This document shows positions 55,027 to 63,187 of a stretch of DNA of 64,000 nt, one piece after another. The stretch spans positions 744,001 to 808,000 of the forward strand of contig NZ_VLNV01000001.1 in the NCBI RefSeq assembly GCF_009765215.1. Reading direction: 5' to 3'. The notes under the pieces were generated by a model that did not search any database, was not told the DNA's origin, and saw only the letters and a list, made by a program, of their open reading frames with translations. Position numbers and translations under genes: made by a program. The stretch comes from Lysobacter prati. Its GTDB lineage: Bacteria; Pseudomonadota; Gammaproteobacteria; Xanthomonadales; Xanthomonadaceae. Each line of letters begins with the position of its first letter. The stretch's first letter is position 1.

Positions 55027-55476
55027 ATGGACACGATGAGTACGCTTCGCCGCCACCGCTTCGCCGCGCTGGCCTCGGTTGCCCTGCCCCTGCTGCTGGG
55101 CGCATGCCATAAGGCGCCCGATCAACCGGTAGCGGCGGCGATCGCACCCACCGAGTTGATGGCAGTCGACACACCGCCGCCCGGCTATCCCGAAGAACTG
55201 GCCTGCGACAACATCGGCGGCCAGGTGTTGCTGGCGTTGTCGGTCGGCGCGGACGGCAAGGTCGCCAAGTCCGAGGTATTGCGCAGCAGCGGCATCCCGC
55301 CGCTGGACAAGGCCGCGCTGGAAGGCGTGCGCGACTGGACCTTCAAGCCAGCCACCCGGGGCGGCGTTGCGCAGTCGAGCAGGTTGCAGGTGCCGGTGAA
55401 CTTCCGGCCGCCGGCGGTGCGTCCGCAGCGGTGCTTTGCGCTTGACGAAGAGCGGCGTCGCGCCGGCGGGAAGTAG
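55027..55476 (+). CDS. Lipoprotein with TonB C-terminal domain
   Basis: The 149-residue protein has a lipoprotein signal ([17 protein letters not shown], lipid Cys at about 27), a short linker and a TonB_C fold: [57 protein letters not shown]. It lacks the Pro-rich periplasm-spanning region and the inner-membrane anchor of true TonB. Some family members carry such orphan TonB_C domains; energy transduction is doubtful. A convergent hairpin lies between it and rluC. Confidence 0.88.
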   Translation: MDTMSTLRRHRFAALASVALPLLLGACHKAPDQPVAAAIAPTELMAVDTPPPGYPEELACDNIGGQVLLALSVGADGKVAKSEVLRSSGIPPLDKAALEGVRDWTFKPATRGGVAQSSRLQVPVNFRPPAVRPQRCFALDEERRRAGGK

Positions 55477-55493
55477 ATCTTCGCAGGAGCGGA

Positions 55494-55517
55494 TGGATCC
55501 CGGCGTTCGCCGGGATC
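55494..55517. terminator. Palindrome between the TonB-C gene and rluC
   Basis: GGATCCCGGC, GTTC loop, GCCGGGATCC: a perfect 10-bp stem, followed by CGGGATG. It lies between convergent genes and resembles a dispersed repeat; little U-tract, so termination is uncertain. Confidence 0.6.
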
Positions 55518-55528
55518 CCGGGATGCGC

Positions 55529-56524
55529 TTATGCCAGCCGGTCGAGCACTTCGATCAGTTCCGGCGCCAATGGCGCATTGAGCAGATACGGCGTCTTGCC
55601 GTTGTCGAGCGAGAACTCGAGTGTCGAGGCGTGCAGGAACATCCGCTTCAGGCCGACCTGATCACGCAACCGCTTGTTGACCTGGGCGTCGCCGTACTTG
55701 TCGTCGCCTGCAATCGCGTGGCCAATGTGCTGGGCGTGGACGCGGATCTGGTGGGTGCGGCCGGTTTCAATCCGCACTTCGCAGTAGGACTGACCGCCGC
55801 GGCGCTCGAGCACCTTGAAGTGACTCAGTGAGGCCTTGCCTGCCGGGTTGACCTGGACATGGCGCTCGCCACCCTGGCGCAGGCCGACGTGCAGCGGTGC
55901 ATCGACGGTCATCACGCCGTCGGGCATGCGCCCGGCGAGCAGCGCCAGGTAACGCTTGCGGATGCCGATGCCATCGTAGTCGCGGTCCTCGCGCATCAGC
56001 GCCTGCAACTCGGTCAGGGCCGAGCGCTTCTTGGCCACGACCAGCAGGCCGGAGGTGTCCCGGTCCAGGCGATGGACCAGCTCCAAGCTCATGTTCGGAC
56101 GAAGGGCGCGCAGCGATTCGATCGCGCCGTGGCTGATGCCGCTGCCGCCGTGGCTGGCCAGGCCGGCCGGCTTGTTCAGGGCCAGCAGGCGCGCGTCCTC
56201 GAACACGATCGCCGCCTCGAGGGCATCGAGCAGGCCCTTCGGCGGCGTCGGCTTGTCGCCGACCTCGCTGAGACGAACCGGGGGGATCCGGATTTCGTCG
56301 CCGGGTTCGAGCTTGCGCTCGGCCTTGGCGCGACCGCCATTGACCCGGACCTGGCCCGAACGGACCAGCTTGTAGACAAGGGATCTGGGCGCGCCTTTGA
56401 GCTGGCCGAGCAGGAAATTGTCCAGGCGCTGCCCCGCCCGATCATCGGGAACACGGACGGTGCGGACCTGGCTGGCGTCCTGGCGAGGCGCCAGGCCGGG
56501 GTTGGGGGGAGCTGAATGGGTCAT
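55529..56524 (-). CDS. rluC: 23S rRNA pseudouridine synthase RluC
   Basis: Makes pseudouridine at 955, 2504 and 2580 of 23S rRNA. At 331 residues it has an S4 domain (RLDNFLLGQLKGAPRSLVYK, VRVNGGRAK), the catalytic domain with LVHRLDRDTSGLLVVAKK (Asp nucleophile) and ETGRTHQIRVH. It starts at MTHSAPPNPG (56524), excluding 44 upstream codons. It is divergent from rne, as in E. coli. Confidence 0.96.
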   Translation of the reverse strand: MTHSAPPNPGLAPRQDASQVRTVRVPDDRAGQRLDNFLLGQLKGAPRSLVYKLVRSGQVRVNGGRAKAERKLEPGDEIRIPPVRLSEVGDKPTPPKGLLDALEAAIVFEDARLLALNKPAGLASHGGSGISHGAIESLRALRPNMSLELVHRLDRDTSGLLVVAKKRSALTELQALMREDRDYDGIGIRKRYLALLAGRMPDGVMTVDAPLHVGLRQGGERHVQVNPAGKASLSHFKVLERRGGQSYCEVRIETGRTHQIRVHAQHIGHAIAGDDKYGDAQVNKRLRDQVGLKRMFLHASTLEFSLDNGKTPYLLNAPLAPELIEVLDRLA

Positions 56525-56955
56525 CCGGGGGAGGTTATCTGATACACTCGCGACGCGAGATAAGGTTTTGATTTCGCAGGAACTTGCACTCAAAGGCCGA
56601 AAGCCCCTGTCCTGCGATTCCGGTCCGCGTCTAACCACTGCCCCCGGGGTAGCCATGTTAGCAGCGATGGTCCGGCGGAACCGGTTCCCGCCCGGTGGGT
56701 CAAACCACCTGTGATGAACACGTCCCGTGCGGCGTTCGCGCCGCCGGCCCTAGTACCAGGAAAAATAGAGATAAGCGCTCCCGCGGCGTGCCGTGGTGTC
56801 GTAGCGCTGGAAAACTTGAAGCCGCCGCGCCCGGATCATTCCCTGGCAGAGGCAGGCTTGCGGTATCCAGAGGCGAAACGCCCACGGCGTTCCGCGGCTG
56901 CAGGACGCATGCGTCCTGCGCCGACCACGCGCAGGAGCGCGCGAGGAACGCAACA
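56525..56955 (+). promoter_or_regulatory. rne 5' region: Long structured leader between rluC and rne
   Basis: 431 bases without a gene. A possible -10 is at 56543-56548 (TACACT). A stem CGCAGGA/TCCTGCG (56575-56581 / 56610-56616) lies around a purine-rich loop. A 20-base perfect palindrome GCAGGACGCATGCGTCCTGC (56900-56919) lies about 40 bases before the ATG. In E. coli and Pseudomonas the rne leader folds into a structure that lets RNase E cut and limit its own message; this leader is likely analogous, though no family match was tested. Confidence 0.6.
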
Positions 56956-59900
56956 ATGAAGCGAATGCTGATCAATGCGACGCAGGCAGAAGAACTGCGC
57001 GTCGCCACCGTCGATGGCCAGACCCTGTACGACATCGACATCGAGCAACCGGCGAAAGAACAGAAGAAGTCCAACATCTACAAGGGCCGCATCACCCGGC
57101 TCGAACCCTCCCTCGAAGCCGCCTTCGTCGAATACGGCGGCGAGCGTCACGGCTTCCTGCCGCTGAAGGAGATTTCCCGCGATTACTTCCAGGCTGGCGT
57201 CGACCACAACAAGGCCGGCCTGCGTGAACTGCTGCGCGAAGGCCAGGAAGTCGTAGTCCAGGTCGACAAGGAAGAGCGTGGCAACAAGGGCGCCGCCCTG
57301 ACCACGTTCATCTCGCTGGCCGGCCGCTACATGGTGCTGATGCCCAACTCGCCCACCGCCGGCGGCGTCTCGCGCCGGATCGAGGGTGACGACCGCGCCG
57401 CGCTCAAGCAGGCCATGGACAGCCTGGACATCCCCGACGACATGGGCGTCATCATCCGCACCGCCGGCGTCGGCCGCGATGCCGAAGAGCTGCAGTGGGA
57501 CCTCGACTACCTGCTGCAGGTATGGAAGGCCATTGCCGAGGCCGCGCTGACCAAGCCGGCACCGTTCCTGCTGTACCAGGAATCACGCCTCATCATTCGC
57601 GCCCTGCGCGACTACATGCGCCCGGATATCGGCGAGATCCTGGTCGACACCCCGGAGATGTATTCCGAGGCGCGCGACTTCGTCGAGCAGGTGATGCCGC
57701 ACAACCTGCGCAAGCTCAAGCACTACACCGACGACACCCCGCTGTTCAACCGCTTCCAGATCGAGTCGCAGATCGAGAACGCCTACGAGCGCGAAGTGCG
57801 CCTGCCCTCGGGCGGCGCGCTGGTGATCGACCAGACCGAAGCGCTGACCGCGGTCGACGTCAACTCGGCGCGCGCCACCAAGGGCGGCGACATCGAGGAA
57901 ACCGCGTTCAACACCAACCTGGAAGCGGCTGAGGAAGTCGCCCGCCAGATGCGCCTGCGCGACCTCGGCGGCCTGGTGGTGATCGACTTCATCGACATGG
58001 CGTCGAACAAGCACCAGCGCGACGTCGAGAACCGCCTCGCCCACGCCCTCAAGCAGGACCGTGCGCGCGTGCAGATCGGCCGCATCTCGCGCTTCGGCCT
58101 GCTCGAACTGAGCCGCCAGCGCCTGCGTCCGTCGCTGGGCGAATCGAGCCAGATCGTCTGCCCGCGTTGCGAAGGCCACGGCCGCATGCGCAGCGTCGAA
58201 TCGCTGTCGCTGTCGATCCTGCGCCTGGCCGAAGAGCACGCGATGAAGGAGAACACCGGCCAGGTGCTGGTGCAGGCTCCGACCGAGATCGCCAACTACC
58301 TGCTCAACGAAAAGCGCCGCGCCCTGAGCGAGATCGAGAAGCGCCACGACGCGCCGATCCTGATCGTCGCCGACGAGCAGCTGCACACCCCGCACTATGA
58401 AGTCACGCGCATCCGCGAGAACGAGCTGGGCGAGGAATCGAGCAAGCCGAGCTACCAGCGCGGCACCCCGCGCAAGCTGCCGACGCATGCGCTGACCAAG
58501 GCCCACCTCAACATCCCGCCGACCCCGGCGGTGACCAACGTCAAGCCTGCCCAGCCTGCCCCGCTGCGCGAGCCGCGTGAGCAGCCGGTCGACCAGATGC
58601 CGGCACCGGCACCCGTGGTGGCCACGCCGACCCATTCGATCGGCGTGGTCGAGCGCATTCTGCGTTTCTTCCGTGGCAGCCAGACGGTGGCCGCGCAGCC
58701 GGCCCCGGCCGCGCGTCCGCAGGATGGCCGCGGTCGCAACGAGCGCAATGACCGCAACGCGCAGCGCCGCGACGGCCGCGGTGGCAAGCAGGGTGGCCGC
58801 GATGGCCGCCGTGACGAGCAGCCGCGCCGCGACGAGGCCCGTCGTGACGAGCCGCGTCGTGACGAGCAGCGCCGCGACAAGCAGCAGGCCCAGGGCAACC
58901 AGCCCAAGCAGCCGCAGCAGCAGCCGCAGCAGGCCAAGCAGCAACAGCAGCAGCAGCCCAAGCAACAGCAGCAGCCCAGGCAGCCCAAGCCGCAGTCCGA
59001 CGAGCGCCAGCAGGCGCAGGCCCAGCAGCAGGGCGAAGCCGCACCGCGTCCGCCGCGCGAGCCCAGGCCTGCCGCAGCCAAGCCGGAAGCAGCACCGGTG
59101 ACGGAGGCCGCGATCATCGCAGCCGCCGCGCCGGCAGTTGTCGCCGCCGCCGTGGCTGGTGAAGCAGTCGAAACCGCCAAGGTCGAAGGCGTCGTTGACG
59201 CAACCAACCCTGGCGAGAACGCAGCCGCCGCAGAAGCCGCTGGCGAAGGCAGCGGTCGTCGTCGTCGCGGTCGCCGCGGCGGTCGCCGTCGTCGTCGTGG
59301 TGGTGGTGCTGAAGGCGCTGCAGGTGGCGAGGAAGGCGGTCTGCAGGACGACCATCTGCTCGATGACGAGGACGACACCGGCAGCGAGCACGCTGCGGCG
59401 CCGGCCGTCGCCGCGAATCGTTCGCAGCCCGAGTTCGACTTCGAAGACGAGACTGATGTGGGCACGCAGGCGGCCAAGCCTGCTGCCGTCGCTCCGGCCG
59501 CGGTCGCAGTGGCTGCCGTGGCAGCGGTTGCGCCGGTGGTGGTCGAGGCGGTGAAGGCCGAACCTGTCGCCGCCCCTGCCCCGGCCGTCGAGCCTGAGGC
59601 TCCGGTTGCGACGATCGAAACGCCTGCACCGATGCACAAAGAAGTTGTCGTTGCGCCGGTCACCCCGGTCGCGGTTGTCGAAGCGCCGGTCGTGGTCGCT
59701 GAGACGGTTGCCGAACCGGTGGTCGAAACCGTGCCGGAACCGGTCGCGGTCGAAGCACCGGTCGTGGTCGAAGCGCCGGCCGTGCAGACCCAGCCGGAAG
59801 CGCCGTCGGTGGAGGATGACGTGCAGGACGAGCCGGTGAAGTCGGCACGCGTCGATGAAGTGCAGATCACCGACTCGCGCCCGGTTGCACCGGTCGCGCC

Positions 59901-60132
59901 GGTGGCGGACATTCCGCGCACCGCGGGCCTGTTCGACGCGCTGCCGCAGGAAGGCATTGCACCTGTCGAAGTCGAGCCGGTCGCAGCAGCGGCCGATGCC
60001 GCCGTCGCTGGCGCTGAGGTCACCGCGGAACCGGAAGCAGTCGAGCCGGCTGCTGACGAGCAAGTCGACGTGGCCGCGCACGAACTCGACAAGCGCGGCA
60101 GCGAGCCGAAGCACGAGGAAGGCCACGCCTGA
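56956..60132 (+). CDS. rne: Ribonuclease E
   Basis: Essential endoribonuclease for mRNA decay and rRNA/tRNA maturation. The 1058 residues have an N-terminal catalytic half: S1 domain (about 35-125) and catalytic aspartates in [14 protein letters not shown] (near residue 303) and [18 protein letters not shown] (near 346). The zinc-link is [10 protein letters not shown] (near 404). The C-terminal half (about 530-1058) is disordered scaffold: Arg/Asp-rich, then Gln/Pro-rich, an Arg cluster ([16 protein letters not shown]) and Val/Pro/Glu repeats such as EAPVVVE. The ATG at 56956 is family-typical. Confidence 0.97.
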   Translation: MKRMLINATQAEELRVATVDGQTLYDIDIEQPAKEQKKSNIYKGRITRLEPSLEAAFVEYGGERHGFLPLKEISRDYFQAGVDHNKAGLRELLREGQEVVVQVDKEERGNKGAALTTFISLAGRYMVLMPNSPTAGGVSRRIEGDDRAALKQAMDSLDIPDDMGVIIRTAGVGRDAEELQWDLDYLLQVWKAIAEAALTKPAPFLLYQESRLIIRALRDYMRPDIGEILVDTPEMYSEARDFVEQVMPHNLRKLKHYTDDTPLFNRFQIESQIENAYEREVRLPSGGALVIDQTEALTAVDVNSARATKGGDIEETAFNTNLEAAEEVARQMRLRDLGGLVVIDFIDMASNKHQRDVENRLAHALKQDRARVQIGRISRFGLLELSRQRLRPSLGESSQIVCPRCEGHGRMRSVESLSLSILRLAEEHAMKENTGQVLVQAPTEIANYLLNEKRRALSEIEKRHDAPILIVADEQLHTPHYEVTRIRENELGEESSKPSYQRGTPRKLPTHALTKAHLNIPPTPAVTNVKPAQPAPLREPREQPVDQMPAPAPVVATPTHSIGVVERILRFFRGSQTVAAQPAPAARPQDGRGRNERNDRNAQRRDGRGGKQGGRDGRRDEQPRRDEARRDEPRRDEQRRDKQQAQGNQPKQPQQQPQQAKQQQQQQPKQQQQPRQPKPQSDERQQAQAQQQGEAAPRPPREPRPAAAKPEAAPVTEAAIIAAAAPAVVAAAVAGEAVETAKVEGVVDATNPGENAAAAEAAGEGSGRRRRGRRGGRRRRRGGGAEGAAGGEEGGLQDDHLLDDEDDTGSEHAAAPAVAANRSQPEFDFEDETDVGTQAAKPAAVAPAAVAVAAVAAVAPVVVEAVKAEPVAAPAPAVEPEAPVATIETPAPMHKEVVVAPVTPVAVVEAPVVVAETVAEPVVETVPEPVAVEAPVVVEAPAVQTQPEAPSVEDDVQDEPVKSARVDEVQITDSRPVAPVAPVADIPRTAGLFDALPQEGIAPVEVEPVAAAADAAVAGAEVTAEPEAVEPAADEQVDVAAHELDKRGSEPKHEEGHA

Positions 60133-60167
60133 TAAGGCGTTTGCCTTTTCACGCTCCGCACCAGCAG

Positions 60168-60196
60168 AACTGGCCGCCATTGGCGGCCAGTTTTGT
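60168..60196 (+). terminator. Terminator after rne
   Basis: AACTGGCCGCC, loop ATT, GGCGGCCAGTT then TTGTTT. Perfect 11-bp stem 35 bases after the rne stop and 45 before the convergent regulator gene. Confidence 0.9.
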
Positions 60197-60238
60197 TTCC
60201 GGGGTACGAATCAGCGCCTGGCTTGCAGGCGCGACACG

Positions 60239-60886
60239 TCAGAGCGCGTTGACCGGATCCACCAGGCCATAACGACTGGCCATGCGCGCCAGCGCGATGT
60301 TGTCGTGGATGTCGAGCTTCTCGAACAGCCTCGCCTTGTGCGTGTTGACGGTCTTGGCACTGAGGCTCAGGCGCTTGGCGATATCGTCCTGGCGCAAGCC
60401 CTGCACCAGCAGCAGTGCCACTTCCAGTTCGCGCGGGGACAGCTCGTCAAATGGCGATGAATCGCCCGCAATGCCGGACAGCGCCAGGTTCTGGGCAATG
60501 CTGCTGGCCAGGTAACGCTTGCCACGCGAGACATCGCGCACCGCTCGCACCAGCTCGCTGGCATCGCCGCCCTTGCCCACGTATCCCGATGCGCCGGCCT
60601 CGAGCAGGCGCTTGGGCATCGGGCCGTCCTCAAGCACGGAGACGATGATCACGCGCGTGCCGTGATCGCCCCGCACCACGCGTTCGGTGACCTCCAACCC
60701 ACTCAATCCGGGCAGATGCAGGTCGCACAGCACGACGTCGGGCTGCAGCTTGCGGATGATCGGCAATGCCACCTCGCCGCTCTCCACGTCACCCACCACT
60801 TCGATGTCGGTCTCGGCCGACAGGATCATGCGCATGCCCGTCCTGACCAGCGCATGGTCGTCTACGATGAAAACTCGGATGCTCAT
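60239..60886 (-). CDS. gacA: LuxR/NarL-family response regulator, GacA/UvrY-like
   Basis: At 215 residues it has a receiver domain (VFIVDDHALVRTGMRMIL, phospho-acceptor Asp in VVLCDLHLPGLSG, Lys in YVGKGG) and a C-terminal HTH (LSPRELEVALLLVQGL, then KTVNTHKARLFEKLDIHDN). Sequence and length suit the GacA/UvrY group, which turns on CsrA-antagonist small RNAs. No kinase is adjacent, usual for GacA. The start at 60886 excludes 25 upstream codons. It converges on rne. Confidence 0.87.
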   Translation of the reverse strand: MSIRVFIVDDHALVRTGMRMILSAETDIEVVGDVESGEVALPIIRKLQPDVVLCDLHLPGLSGLEVTERVVRGDHGTRVIIVSVLEDGPMPKRLLEAGASGYVGKGGDASELVRAVRDVSRGKRYLASSIAQNLALSGIAGDSSPFDELSPRELEVALLLVQGLRQDDIAKRLSLSAKTVNTHKARLFEKLDIHDNIALARMASRYGLVDPVNAL

Positions 60887-61024
60887 CCTTTTCCCCGGGC
60901 AGTTTTTCGCCGGTTCCGAGGCTACGCGCCACCTCCCGGGGGCGCAACCCGGCAGGCCCAATGGCCCATTGCACTGGGCGCAAGCTTGGGCACACTGCGG
61001 ACTTTCCCGACAAGGATTCGATCA

Positions 61025-61957
61025 ATGCGTCAGCTCGCCCCCGCTCTCGCCGTGCTCCTGGTGGCCGCATGCACTCCGACCTCGCAGGCAACGCGTCCCA
61101 CCGCCACTGCAGTGGTAGCGCCCGCCGCCGACACCGCGGCAACGCAGTGGCTGGGCGACGTGCGCGCGATTTCCGACGCCGGCGAAAATGCACAGCGTCG
61201 CGCCGCGATCACGCAGCGCATGGATGCGATGGGCATCACCTGGCGCAAGGAAACGTTCGTGGACGGCAAGCGCGAAGGCGAGAACCTGATCGCCGATCTC
61301 GGCGGCCCGGACGGCGCACCGCTGCTGCTGATCGGCGCCCATTCCGACCGCGTGGAACACGGCAAGGGCGCTACTGACAACGCCTCCGGCAGCGCGACCG
61401 TGCTCGCGCTTGCGCAGCGCCTGCGCGCGCAGCCGCTGCAGAACCATCGCGTTGCGATCGCGTTCTGGGACCTGGAGGAAGCCGGCCTGCTCGGCTCCAA
61501 GGCATACGTTGCGGCGGGCAAGACGAAGCCTGCGCTGTACGTGAACTTCGACGTCTTCGGCTGGGGCGACACGCTGTGGATGATGGCGCCGGCAAACGGC
61601 CAGCAGGCACTGGTCGCCAACAGCAGGACGGCAACCCAGTCGGTCGGCATCGGCTTCTCGCCGGGCGAGCAATACCCGCCCACCGACCACCTGCCCTTCA
61701 TCCGCGCTGGCTGGCCGGCCGTTTCGTACTCGCTGGTGGGTGCGGACGAAATCAAGCTGGTACTTGAAGCCTATGCGGGCAAGAAACCCGCCGCACCGGC
61801 GAAAGTCATGGCGGTCATCCACAGCGACAAGGACACGATCGACCAGGTCGATGCGTCCGCTGCCGTGCGCGGCGTGGACGCGGTCGAGAAGGCATTGCGC
61901 AGCTGGGACGCAGCGGCACCGGCTGCTACGACCGGGATGTCCGCAAACGGCCAGTAA
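61025..61957 (+). CDS. M28-family metallopeptidase lipoprotein
   Basis: Zinc aminopeptidase-like enzyme, 310 residues. It has a lipoprotein signal ending LLVAAC (Cys about 16). The five di-zinc ligands of the family are visible: IGAHSDRVEHGKGATDNASG (His, Asp, Asn-Asp), DLEEAGLLGSKA (Glu-Glu), NFDVFGWG (Asp) and YPPTDHLPF (His). Catalysis looks intact. The ATG at 61025 lies inside a longer open frame that begins in the regulator region and is rejected. Substrate unknown. Confidence 0.9.
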   Translation: MRQLAPALAVLLVAACTPTSQATRPTATAVVAPAADTAATQWLGDVRAISDAGENAQRRAAITQRMDAMGITWRKETFVDGKREGENLIADLGGPDGAPLLLIGAHSDRVEHGKGATDNASGSATVLALAQRLRAQPLQNHRVAIAFWDLEEAGLLGSKAYVAAGKTKPALYVNFDVFGWGDTLWMMAPANGQQALVANSRTATQSVGIGFSPGEQYPPTDHLPFIRAGWPAVSYSLVGADEIKLVLEAYAGKKPAAPAKVMAVIHSDKDTIDQVDASAAVRGVDAVEKALRSWDAAAPAATTGMSANGQ

Positions 61958-62017
61958 ACGCCTGCGCTACCTGTCACGATGATCCAGCGTTTTCCCCCAT
62001 CCAAACGTGAGGCTTCC

Positions 62018-62827
62018 ATGTCCAGCAACGCCGGGTACGTCGCGCAATTCCGTCAACTTCATGCAGGCGGACTGTTGTTGTTGCCCAATGCCTGGGATGC
62101 CGGCAGTGCGCGCCTGATCGAGAGCCTGGGGGCCAAGGCCATCGCCACCACCAGTGCCGGCGTTGCCTGGGCGAATGGATATGCCGACGGCGATCAGTTG
62201 CCGATTGCGCAGCTGGTCGCAACGGCGGCCTCGATTGCGCGGGTGATCGCGATCCCGCTCAGCGTCGACGTCGAGGGTGGCTACTCCGATGATCCGGCGA
62301 CCGTCGCCGACAATGTCGTGCGCCTGGCGAGCATCGGCGTGGTCGGCATCAACCTCGAGGACGGCGCCGCCGCCCCGGAACTGCTCTGCGCCAAGATCGA
62401 GCGGATCAAGCGCGAGTGCGCGCAACGCGGGCTGGACGTCTACGTCAACGCACGGACCGACGTCTACCTGCGGGACCTGGCGCCCGCCGGCCAGCGTGTC
62501 GAGCCCACCCTCGCCCGCGCCGCGCTGTACCGGGAAGCCGGCGCCGATGGACTTTTCGTGCCGGGCCTGACGGAAGCGGACGAGATCGGCGAGATTGCTT
62601 CCCGCGCCGGCGTGCCGCTCAACGTGATGCTGCGCCCCAACCTGCCCGACACGGCCGCGTTGGAGTCACTGGGCGTGCGCCGGCTCAGCGCCGGATCCAA
62701 CCTCTCCGAGGAGGCATACGCGCACACGCGTGCGGGCGCACGCGAGTTCCTGCGCAGCGGTCGCAGCCCGGCATCGGCCGACGCGATGGGGTACGGGGCT
62801 ATCAACGCGCTGTTCGCGGACCGCTGA
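62018..62827 (+). CDS. PEP mutase / isocitrate lyase superfamily enzyme
   Basis: A 269-residue TIM-barrel protein with LLLPNAWDAGSARLIESLGA, TTSAGVAWANGYADGD, VDVEGGYSDD (metal-binding), GINLEDGAA and VNARTDVY. The isocitrate-lyase KKCGH-type cysteine loop is missing, so it is not ICL or methylisocitrate lyase; oxaloacetate decarboxylase or phosphonate-type chemistry are options. The start at ATG 62018 with GAGG nine bases upstream is preferred over ATG 61979. It follows the peptidase gene by 60 bases. Confidence 0.87.
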   Translation: MSSNAGYVAQFRQLHAGGLLLLPNAWDAGSARLIESLGAKAIATTSAGVAWANGYADGDQLPIAQLVATAASIARVIAIPLSVDVEGGYSDDPATVADNVVRLASIGVVGINLEDGAAAPELLCAKIERIKRECAQRGLDVYVNARTDVYLRDLAPAGQRVEPTLARAALYREAGADGLFVPGLTEADEIGEIASRAGVPLNVMLRPNLPDTAALESLGVRRLSAGSNLSEEAYAHTRAGAREFLRSGRSPASADAMGYGAINALFADR

Positions 62828-63031
62828 TCGCCTCCGGAGTCGGCAAAGACGCCCATTGGCGCAAAGGCCGTCCCGGACGGAGTTGGCTTCCCTGAACGGG
62901 CGTTTCCGGAGTGCTGCTTCCGGATCGCAGGCTTCACAAATAGCCTCTAATTCAAGCCGAAATTGCACTTCGCGCCGGCACAAACCGGCTCGAAGGCATG
63001 CCGTCGCTATTCATGAAAACGCTCCGGCGGC

Positions 63032-63050
63032 CTTGTCATGAAATGACAAG
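63032..63050. promoter_or_regulatory. Perfect palindrome upstream of DUF1302 gene
   Basis: CTTGTCATGAAATGACAAG, eight-base arms around GAA. About 40 bases downstream is TATAGT (63093-63098), a likely -10. The position suits an activator or repressor site. The rest of the 360-base gap (62828-63187) shows no gene. Confidence 0.6.
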
Positions 63051-63187
63051 TCGGTGACGCCGTTTGTAAAAATCTGCAGCCCACTGCCTCCCTATAGTCG
63101 ATCGCTCCATTCGGTTGCCGCCGCGAAAGAACGGACGGTCCGATGGACTTTCGAACACAACCACGGGGGCGGGGTGCAGTGAAGTCA

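Noticed and set aside
57583-60180. 865-residue minus-strand frame opposite rne
   Set aside because: Low-complexity Leu/Arg/Gly mirror of the RNase E scaffold; no start signal or domain.
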